NCBI GenBank assembly: GCA_028693695.1
Contig: JAQUUV010000105.1
Span: 1,999 to 7,251, forward strand
From: Syntrophomonas sp.
GTDB lineage: Bacteria; Bacillota; Syntrophomonadia; Syntrophomonadales; Syntrophomonadaceae
DNA length: 5,253 bases
Reading direction: 5' to 3'
How positions within the stretch are numbered: position 1 is the stretch's first letter; every line of letters begins with the position of its first letter. The notes beneath the pieces are model-generated. The model did not search any database. It was not told where the DNA came from and was given only the letters and a program-made list of their open reading frames with translations. This document shows positions 1 through 5,074 of the stretch, in pieces. The position numbers and the translations under genes are program-made.

Positions 1-940
1 AAGGCGAGATGGGTTGCAGCTTATTAAACATGGCAGTATGCTTACACCGACAGGAGCCATGGATGCAGGTGTTATATATGACCCGGAGATGCTGGGGAAG
101 GAAATGAAAGGTTTAGTTAATGATCTAAAACTTAATGGCAAACAGGTAGTATCAGCGGTTACGGGGCAACAGGTATATACTCGTAATTTGATTTTACCTA
201 GCATGAAGCTTAACGAATTAAAGGAAGTGGTTCATTATCAGGCTATGAACTTTTTGCCTATCCCGGTGGAAGAGGCAGCTATAGATATATTTCCGCTACG
301 GGAATTCGAGGATGAGGAAGGGAAGAAGACTGAAGTTTTTTTTGTTGCGGTACGTCGGCAGCAGGTTGAGAATTTAGAAATAGCTTGCACCGCAGCCGGG
401 CTTAAACTAGCAGTGGTAGAAATAGAACCACTGGCTTTATTTAGAGTCTTGGGAGAAAATAGTGAGTCGGTAATAGCCTTTTTAGAATTAGGTTCATCTC
501 GCTCATATTTTGCGGTGTTTAAAGGGGCTGCCTTGGTTTTTTATCGCTCCCTACCTTTGGGTAGTTCAGCTTTATATCAGATTTTAAGTATTAATAGCAT
601 GTATGGACAAGGCGGGTTTGAAGAAGTTGAAGTAAAAGAGGATAAGCAATATGATTACCTGGTAAGGGATATAATATCCGAAATGAAACGTTCAATGGAA
701 TATTACGAAATACAGGATGAAACAGGAAATGAGGAGATTGACAAATTCTTGCTATGCGGTAGAGGATCAGCCATCAGGGGATTAGATTCCAGATTGACTG
801 AAGGATTAGGTTTCAAGGTGGAAGTAGCTGATATATCGCCACGAATTATACTCCCTACGCACATTAGTGAAGCCAAAAAACGAGAATTGAAGCATGAATT
901 TACAGTGGCGCTGGGCCTGGCGGCTCGGGAGGTGGTATAA
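1..940 (+). CDS. pilM: Type IV pilus assembly protein PilM (5' end cut off by the window)
   Basis: PilM is a cytoplasmic actin/FtsA-like protein that binds the N-terminal tail of PilN and links the inner-membrane alignment complex to the pilus motors. The reading frame is open to the left edge (first full codon at 2, reading RRDG before a TTG at 14). The TTG at 14 is unlikely to be the true start, because the family begins about 25-30 residues earlier with a VGIDIG-type phosphate motif, which is missing here. Counting from codon 14, residues 45-64 (VVSAVTGQQVYTRNLILPSM) match the conserved PilM segment, followed by a YQAMNFLPIPVEEA stretch. Residues 110-147 fit the second lobe (FFVAVRRQQVENLEIACTAAGL). 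ELG at 158-160 and CGRGSAIRGL at 248-257 take the place of the second phosphate and adenosine motifs. The stop codon overlaps the pilN start by one base. The length, about 310 visible residues, fits a normal PilM lacking its N-terminus. Confidence 0.93.
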   Translation, partial: RRDGLQLIKHGSMLTPTGAMDAGVIYDPEMLGKEMKGLVNDLKLNGKQVVSAVTGQQVYTRNLILPSMKLNELKEVVHYQAMNFLPIPVEEAAIDIFPLREFEDEEGKKTEVFFVAVRRQQVENLEIACTAAGLKLAVVEIEPLALFRVLGENSESVIAFLELGSSRSYFAVFKGAALVFYRSLPLGSSALYQILSINSMYGQGGFEEVEVKEDKQYDYLVRDIISEMKRSMEYYEIQDETGNEEIDKFLLCGRGSAIRGLDSRLTEGLGFKVEVADISPRIILPTHISEAKKRELKHEFTVALGLAAREVV

Positions 941-1491
941 TGCAGAACTTGGTGCAGATTAATATTAACCTTTTGGAACAAGCAGCCGTGAATAAGTTGC
1001 GATTGCTTTATTGGGGATTTGGGTTTATGATTATGGCAATTATTGTAAGTGTAGCAGGATATAGTTATATGTCACTAAACGAAGAGTTGAACAACCAAAA
1101 AATAGTTAATGCTGATTTTAAATTGGAAGTTAAGAAATATAATGCCGAAATATTAGGACTAAAGCCCATTCAGGAACTGGAAAAGGAGATGGCTCGTAAA
1201 AGCCAAGAAGTGGATGAGATAGAGAAGGAACAGGTATCATTCAGCAACCTGATAACTGAAATAGATAAGGTCATACCGCCTAAAGTGGTTATAGTGGGAG
1301 TGGAGATTAAGGCTCAGAAAGTTGTTGTAACCGGGTTTAGCCCCGATCATAGCCAAGTTGCCAGGTTATTGGAAGGTCTTAAAGGTAGTTCTAGATTTAA
1401 AAATATGACGGTCTTATCTTCTAAAATGGATGAGAAAATTGATGAAGCCAAGTTTACCATGGAATTAGATTTAGAGGCAGAAAAGAAGTGA
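940..1491 (+). CDS. pilN: Type IV pilus assembly protein PilN
   Basis: PilN is a bitopic inner-membrane protein that pairs with PilO and docks PilM through its short cytoplasmic tail. The tail carries the hallmark INLL motif (ININLL, residues 7-12). One membrane segment follows at about residues 23-44 (YWGFGFMIMAIIVSVAGYSY), then a charged, coiled-coil-like stretch at about 46-100. The C-terminal domain from about 104 has the typical ITEIDKVIPPKVVIVGVEI pattern, a VVVTGFSPDHSQVARLLEGL segment and a closing strand MELDLEA. The length of 183 residues is usual. The ATG at 940 is supported by GGGAGG at 928-933 inside the end of pilM, and TAATG means the pilM stop and this start share a base, which suggests translational coupling. 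The gene ends by overlapping pilO by four bases. Confidence 0.93.
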   Translation: MQNLVQININLLEQAAVNKLRLLYWGFGFMIMAIIVSVAGYSYMSLNEELNNQKIVNADFKLEVKKYNAEILGLKPIQELEKEMARKSQEVDEIEKEQVSFSNLITEIDKVIPPKVVIVGVEIKAQKVVVTGFSPDHSQVARLLEGLKGSSRFKNMTVLSSKMDEKIDEAKFTMELDLEAEKK

Positions 1492-2339
1492 GTTTATCAA
1501 AGCGTGAATTAGCGCTGTTTGGACTCCTAATAGTTATAGTCGGAATGTATCTTTTATACCATAATGTTTTTAATCCCCTTAATTTGCATATAACTCAAAT
1601 GAAGGCGGAAAACAGTACCCTGAACAAGGAGTTACAGGCGCTGGAATCTAAAATAGCTCAGCAAGGAGATATCTGGCTGGAAAAACAGCAGATGTGGGAT
1701 AAATATGATAAAATGCTACTTAAAGTACCACGATCTCCAATGATTCCAAACATAATAGATTTTATGGAACGGAGCGCTCGGGAGGCCGGTATAAAACTGT
1801 TGTCCATAAGCTATAAAGAAAGTCCGGTTGCCAAAAAAACTTTGGAAGCCCAAAAATCTGAAGCTAGTATCACAGAAGGAAATATAGATTCTCTTCGTGA
1901 TAAGTCTGACCAAGATGGCGAAGTCATTATAGAAAATTTAGTGTTGGAAAATTATGGAGATGGAGGCTCGATGGCACAAGCTGTTAATTTTCAGCTCACC
2001 GCCAGCGGGACGCATTTAAACCTGCTATCTTTTCTTTTAAAAATAGAGAATGCACAACGTATATATAGAATTAACAGTATTAAAATGATCATGGTTAGAA
2101 ACAATCAACAAAAAGTGGGCTCAGATATAGAAGCTTCTATACAGGAAGCAAACAGTGGTAAAAAGGAAGATTTTATAGATGTTGCAGTAAAAGAATCCCA
2201 AGCTTATGATATCACCCATGCTGAGGTTAATGTAGATTTTACTGCTTTTTTTGATAGGGTTGAAGCTTCGGGGATAAGTACCGAGACAAGCATAGGTAAG
2301 GATTATAAGAGTATTTATAATAATGAATGTGGTTTTTAA
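1488..2339 (+). CDS. pilO: Type IV pilus assembly protein PilO-like (long form)
   Basis: This is probably PilO, the membrane partner of PilN in the pilus alignment complex. A short cytoplasmic tail with SKRELAL is followed by one membrane segment at about residues 9-25 (ALFGLLIVIVGMYLLYH), a coiled-coil-like stretch at about 35-75, and then LLKVPRSPMIPNIIDFMERS and AREAGIKLLSISY, which match the start of the PilO globular domain. Residues 166-201 (VNFQLTASGTHLNLLSFLLKIENAQRIYRI region) form its second half, and VNVDFTAFF at 247-255 looks like the last strand. At 283 residues it is longer than the roughly 200 usual for PilO. The extra length lies in hydrophilic insertions at about 111-160 and 205-240 and in a tail from about 260. 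The GTG start overlaps the pilN stop (GTGA). Assignment rests on position and fold pattern more than on strong sequence identity. Confidence 0.85.
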   Translation: MSLSKRELALFGLLIVIVGMYLLYHNVFNPLNLHITQMKAENSTLNKELQALESKIAQQGDIWLEKQQMWDKYDKMLLKVPRSPMIPNIIDFMERSAREAGIKLLSISYKESPVAKKTLEAQKSEASITEGNIDSLRDKSDQDGEVIIENLVLENYGDGGSMAQAVNFQLTASGTHLNLLSFLLKIENAQRIYRINSIKMIMVRNNQQKVGSDIEASIQEANSGKKEDFIDVAVKESQAYDITHAEVNVDFTAFFDRVEASGISTETSIGKDYKSIYNNECGF

Positions 2340-2369
2340 GATCCCACGACTGGAAGGTTAGGTATTAAG

Positions 2370-3458
2370 ATGAAGACTAAAATCAGTCTGGAAGAACTAT
2401 CAATAGGACAGGTTCTGGATATGGATATATTTAATCAGGATGGTCAATTACTTTTGCGCAAGGGTACCCTTTTTACTGATGATATTATTGGATCGATGAA
2501 AAGGCGCAACATTAATAATGTATATATTTTAAAAGAAATGCAAGCTCCCGATCCTCCTGAACATACAAAAGTAGAGTTGCCTTCCAAAAGTGATCGATCT
2601 GCCAAAGCTAAGGTTGCAGAAGTATATAATAATGCACTTGGTTTTGTGGAAAGTTTTATGGCTGACATTAAACGCGACAAGGAGATTAATGTAGGTGCTG
2701 TTGCGGAAACGGTCAATACCTTCTCTAGCAGTATATTTACAGATACAAATGTGTTGGATCAAATGAGGAAAATAAAGGATAAGGATGATTACTTGCTAAC
2801 CCACTCGGTAGATGTATCACTCATGGCTATAATGATCGGCAAATGGCTGGGGTACGACCAAGAAACAGTGAATAACCTGGGTATAGCTGGCATTTTGCAT
2901 GATTTAGGCAAAGTGCACATTCCTGAGGATATTCTAAATAAACCTGCTCGTCTGACAGACCAGGAACGAAAAATAATGAATAATCATCCGGTTATTGGAT
3001 ACCAATTATGCCAAGCATCTAAAAATTTGGACAAATCCATTCAATATGGAGTGCTGATGCACCACGAGCGTTTGGATGGATCAGGCTATCCATCCTCAAT
3101 GAGTTATGGAAAAATTCTTGTTTTTGCCTCTATTTTAGCAATTGCTGATACCTACGATGCAATTACTACCAAAAGGGTATATTCACCCAAACGCACACCT
3201 TATATGGCAGCTGAAATGATTTTGCAGGAGGCAATGGCTGGTAAGATAGACATTCGTATTGGCAAAATATTCTATGATAAAGTGCTTTCTCTTTCCGTAG
3301 GCAACGAGGTATTGCTTTCCAACCAGCATAAAGGGGTGGTGGTATTTATGAATCCTTTGAAACCAAATTACCCCATAGTAAAGGTTGATAACACGGTGTA
3401 TAACCTGGAGAAAGAAAAAGAAAAAGAGAACGGTCTATCCATAATTGATGTTCTATAA
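2370..3458 (+). CDS. HD-GYP domain protein, probable cyclic di-GMP phosphodiesterase
   Basis: HD-GYP proteins hydrolyse cyclic di-GMP with a metal centre in the cytoplasm. The 362 residues fall into four parts. Residues 1-53 are a small beta-rich N-terminal domain (LSIGQVLDMDIFNQDGQLLL) seen on many stand-alone HD-GYP proteins. Residues 54-135 are a linker and helical region. The HD-GYP domain spans about 136-306, with H145, HDLGK at 177-181, H206, HH at 231-232, DGSGYP at 236-241 and D260 in LAIADTYDA. The last part is a beta-type segment at about 307-345 (LSVGNEVLLSNQHKGVVVF) and a Lys/Glu tail. All expected metal ligands and the GYP loop are present, so activity is likely. No receiver, PAS or membrane segment is seen, so the input signal is unknown. 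The ATG at 2370 follows GGAAGG at 2352-2357 and AGGT at 2360-2363. It lies 30 bases after pilO with no terminator between, so it is probably in the pilus operon. Confidence 0.93.
   Translation: MKTKISLEELSIGQVLDMDIFNQDGQLLLRKGTLFTDDIIGSMKRRNINNVYILKEMQAPDPPEHTKVELPSKSDRSAKAKVAEVYNNALGFVESFMADIKRDKEINVGAVAETVNTFSSSIFTDTNVLDQMRKIKDKDDYLLTHSVDVSLMAIMIGKWLGYDQETVNNLGIAGILHDLGKVHIPEDILNKPARLTDQERKIMNNHPVIGYQLCQASKNLDKSIQYGVLMHHERLDGSGYPSSMSYGKILVFASILAIADTYDAITTKRVYSPKRTPYMAAEMILQEAMAGKIDIRIGKIFYDKVLSLSVGNEVLLSNQHKGVVVFMNPLKPNYPIVKVDNTVYNLEKEKEKENGLSIIDVL
3408..3431 (+). repeat. Short purine-only Lys/Glu codon repeat at the end of the HD-GYP gene
   Basis: A run of alternating GAA/GAG and AAA codons encodes EKEKEKEN near the C-terminus of the HD-GYP protein. 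Two near-perfect AAAGAA units stand in tandem. The unit is six bases, so changes in copy number would alter only the length of the charged tail and would not shift the frame. Confidence 0.5.
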
Positions 3459-3483
3459 ACCCTAGAACCGGAGGAATAGAAAA

Positions 3484-4404
3484 ATGCCAGTGACTATTAG
3501 TCTTATAAACATGAAAGGCGGCGTGGGCAAAACCAGTCTTACCATTGCGTTGGCTGAGTTCATGACCATTGAACATGGCCTGAAAGTACTGGTGATTGAT
3601 CTCGATCCGCAGGCTAATGCTACTGCCTGCCTAATGGATTTGGAGGAATGGAAACGTAAGAATATGCGGGGGCAAACTATCATGCGCCTCTTTATGGACT
3701 CTTTTCAGGAATGGCAGGTTTTCTCTCCCCAAGAGGCGGTAGTTAAAAATGCCTCTAACATCCGAGGTGGAGTGAAAGGCCTGGACCTAATGCCTTCGGG
3801 GCAGGAACTTATGGACTTACAGGATTCTTTAATGACTGTTTACCCGGATGAAGAAGGCCGAACGGATTTAGTTTTTCTTTTACGGAATGCTATCTTAGAT
3901 ATGGTTCAGAATTATGATATAGTCCTCATTGATTGTCCCCCCAGTCTGGGTTTGATTACTCAGAATGGTCTGGCCATCAGCGATTATTACCTTATACCGG
4001 TTATACCCGAAGCCTTGTCTATACACGGGATACCGCAAATAATATCCCGTGTCAACCGTTTTAAGCGTCAGACCGGTGCCAGCCTGCAAACGCTGGGTCT
4101 GGTAGCGACAAGGTATCGTGAACAAAATAGCGAGCACGTGTCCAATATGGCCGATCTTCGGGCAGGCAGTCAGAAAAAAGGCTATCAGCGAGTATTTGAG
4201 GTGTTTATTCGTGAATCAAGCCAGGCCGCTAACGCGGTGGATTTCAGGAAACAACCTCGCAACCTGCGTGAAAAGTATGGGTCAGGCAGAACATATAGTG
4301 AATATCAGCAATTAACAAGTGAGGTGCTGTATTATGTCGGAAAACCAGTTTACGCCACTGATGGGGGATTTCTTGCGTCAGCTGGCTCAGGAAGTCGAGA
4401 ATAA
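3484..4404 (+). CDS. Orphan ParA/MinD-family ATPase
   Basis: ParA-type ATPases dimerise on ATP, bind the nucleoid or membrane, and move or space plasmids, chromosome origins or protein clusters. The deviant Walker A is KGGVGKTS at residues 11-18 with signature lysine K11. The A' motif is IDLDPQANAT at about 38-47. Walker B is VLIDCPP at 147-153. The later SSQAANAVDFRKQP segment (245-258) matches the ParA region just before the last helix. An insertion at about 52-95 makes it longer than the roughly 255 residues of chromosomal Soj/ParA. There is no N-terminal helix-turn-helix of the plasmid P1 type. The natural family end is near YSEYQQLTSEVL (271-282). The last 23 residues (284-306) overlap the next gene out of frame and look like read-on sequence. 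GGAGG at 3470-3474 supports the ATG. No parB follows, so a role in chromosome partition is unlikely; positioning of another cargo is an inference. Confidence 0.9.
   Translation: MPVTISLINMKGGVGKTSLTIALAEFMTIEHGLKVLVIDLDPQANATACLMDLEEWKRKNMRGQTIMRLFMDSFQEWQVFSPQEAVVKNASNIRGGVKGLDLMPSGQELMDLQDSLMTVYPDEEGRTDLVFLLRNAILDMVQNYDIVLIDCPPSLGLITQNGLAISDYYLIPVIPEALSIHGIPQIISRVNRFKRQTGASLQTLGLVATRYREQNSEHVSNMADLRAGSQKKGYQRVFEVFIRESSQAANAVDFRKQPRNLREKYGSGRTYSEYQQLTSEVLYYVGKPVYATDGGFLASAGSGSRE
4321..4326 (+). promoter_or_regulatory. Ribosome binding site for the 144-residue protein gene, inside parA
   Basis: GAGGTG lies seven bases before the ATG at 4334 and within the parA coding sequence. It decides the start. 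An in-frame GTG at 4319 overlaps this site and would add the five residues MRCCI, which is much less likely than starting at the ATG. Confidence 0.7.
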
Positions 4405-4768
4405 CAAAGCCCTGGCTCGTCGTCTATCTGAACCTTTTCAGGCGGCGTTATTAGCTACTCTGGAATCCTCGGGCAATGAATCTACAGCCAGAAAAGCCAA
4501 AAGCGGCTCCAAACAGAAAAAATATCCGGTGCCAGAAGGATTTGACCCTTACCAGATTTTCTACGATGAGGGTGGTCCCGGTCTATATATAAAGTTGCAG
4601 AGCCTGGAAGTGGACGAAATAAAAGGATTGTTGTCTCAGTTTACGCCCATTCCACGCAAAGACTACGTGCGTAAACAGAATCAGGAGATTCTGCTGGAAA
4701 TGTTAGCCCAAGCGATTAAAAATGTGGCCACCCGGGGGCAGGCATTTGGTGATTACAAGCTGGATTAA
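4334..4768 (+). CDS. Conserved-looking protein of unknown function paired with ParA
   Basis: I cannot name this 144-residue protein. The N-terminal part (about 5-45) is predicted helical and amphipathic (MGDFLRQLAQEVENNKALAR, LSEPFQAALLATL). A basic, Ser/Lys-rich, probably disordered linker covers about 46-64 (ARKAKSGSKQKK). The C-terminal part begins FDPYQIFYDEGGPGLYIKL (70-88) and has two helical stretches, LQSLEVDEIKGLLSQF (88-103) and NQEILLEMLAQAI (116-128), divided by a loop with IPRKDY, and ends RGQAFGDYKLD. The L-x-x-L-x-x-x-E-[IL]-K pattern followed by a second Leu-rich helix recalls SAP or Rho-N-like nucleic-acid-binding folds; this is an impression only. From memory, proteins with a similar FDP...L..L..delk...RG.AF layout occur beside ParA genes. 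The 71-base overlap with parA suggests coupled translation and a partner role, for instance as adaptor between ParA and its cargo. Confidence 0.75.
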   Translation: MSENQFTPLMGDFLRQLAQEVENNKALARRLSEPFQAALLATLESSGNESTARKAKSGSKQKKYPVPEGFDPYQIFYDEGGPGLYIKLQSLEVDEIKGLLSQFTPIPRKDYVRKQNQEILLEMLAQAIKNVATRGQAFGDYKLD

Positions 4769-4805
4769 GGAAACGAAGAAAATAAGATGAGGCTAGGTAC
4801 TGGTT

Positions 4806-4930
4806 ATGGGCATAATAAAATGGTTCACGACCAATAATATATAGAGGTTGTTGTTTATATCGATGGTAAAAAATTTGCGAAGACGTTCGACAATTTGCAG
4901 GATTATGGCTGTATTATGTCGAATGACTAA
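4806..4930 (+). pseudogene. Possible remnant of a very small gene, broken by a one-base frame change
   Basis: An ATG at 4806, seven bases after AGGT at 4795-4798, reads MGIIKWFTTNNI and then stops at 4842-4844. In the frame one base back, from 4838, the sequence reads YIEVVVYIDGKKFAKTF and continues to NDGC-like residues (DNLQDYGCIMSND), ending in TAA at 4928-4930. Joined across AATAATATATAG, the two parts would make one protein of about 40 residues with a beta-strand-like middle. A single lost base would explain the break. The stop lies 15 bases before the hairpin that probably ends the transcript, as expected for a last gene. No family is recognised, and 30 codons of protein-like text can arise by chance. 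It may instead be non-coding spacer or a sequencing error. Confidence 0.3.
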
Positions 4931-4945
4931 AATTTGGTAAGTTTC

Positions 4946-4966
4946 AGGCGGCTAAAAGCCGCCTTT
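4946..4966 (+). terminator. Probable rho-independent terminator (short T tract)
   Basis: AGGCGGCT (4946-4953) pairs perfectly with AGCCGCCT (4957-4964) around an AAA loop, giving an 8-base-pair GC-rich stem. The stem is followed only by TTTATAGTT, so the uridine tract is weak. Its place after the ParA pair and before the promoter-like box of tldD fits the end of the upstream transcription unit. Confidence 0.65.
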
Positions 4967-5048
4967 ATAGTTGAAATTCATAGATTAGGACATTCTCGGT
5001 TAGGGGCTTGTCCAGGTACCTTATACCTCAAACCAAGAGCGGTAAAAC

Positions 5049-5054
5049 TATAAT
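5049..5054 (+). promoter_or_regulatory. Candidate -10 box of the tldD promoter
   Basis: TATAAT matches the vegetative consensus exactly and lies 21 bases before the GTG start. No convincing -35 hexamer stands 16-18 bases upstream (CCTCAA at 5026-5031 at a spacing of 17). Transcription from it would start near 5061, leaving a leader of only about 14 bases that still includes the GGAGG site. It may need an activator or be a chance match in AT-rich sequence. Confidence 0.4.
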
Positions 5055-5062
5055 TTATTATC

Positions 5063-5067
5063 GGAGG
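5063..5067 (+). promoter_or_regulatory. Ribosome binding site for tldD, deciding a GTG start
   Basis: GGAGG lies seven bases before the GTG at 5075. This spacing and the match of the first residues to the family make the GTG the start. Confidence 0.8.
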
Positions 5068-5074
5068 TTATATC

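Larger units (their letters stand above)
4769..5074. other. Gap between the ParA pair and tldD
   Basis: These 306 bases hold no intact gene I can support. From left to right they contain a possible broken mini-gene (4806-4930), a GC-rich hairpin (4946-4964), a short AT-mixed stretch with a small inverted repeat AGGTA/TACCT (5014-5028), and a TATAAT box before the tldD ribosome binding site. No tRNA, riboswitch or mobile element ends were recognised. Confidence 0.7.

Noticed and set aside
703..981. Open frame of 92 codons on the minus strand across the pilM/pilN junction
   Set aside because: It is antisense to two well-supported genes, has no recognisable domain and no fitting ribosome binding site. 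The other minus-strand frames over pilO, the HD-GYP gene and parA were rejected on the same grounds.
4134..4141. CACGTG palindrome resembling the core of a parS site
   Set aside because: The flanks do not match the GTTTCACGTGAAAC consensus, and the site is inside the parA coding sequence.
4118..4315. Plus-strand frame of 65 codons inside parA
   Set aside because: It lies wholly within conserved ParA sequence in another frame, and its translation (Cys- and Trp-containing, without a domain pattern) looks like a shadow.
4787..4837. 16-codon frame starting at ATG 4787
   Set aside because: It is too short, its residues (MRLGTGYGHNKMVHDQ) show no pattern, and the ATG at 4806 gives a more plausible start.
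4827..4846. Programmed -1 frameshift joining the two halves of the mini-gene
   Set aside because: No X-XXY-YYZ heptamer, no internal Shine-Dalgarno-like stimulator and no clear downstream stem were seen; simple decay or an error is more economical.
4988..5013. Inverted repeat GGACA...TGTCC upstream of tldD, considered as a riboswitch or operator
   Set aside because: Only five base pairs form around a 16-base loop, and no known riboswitch core could be recognised.
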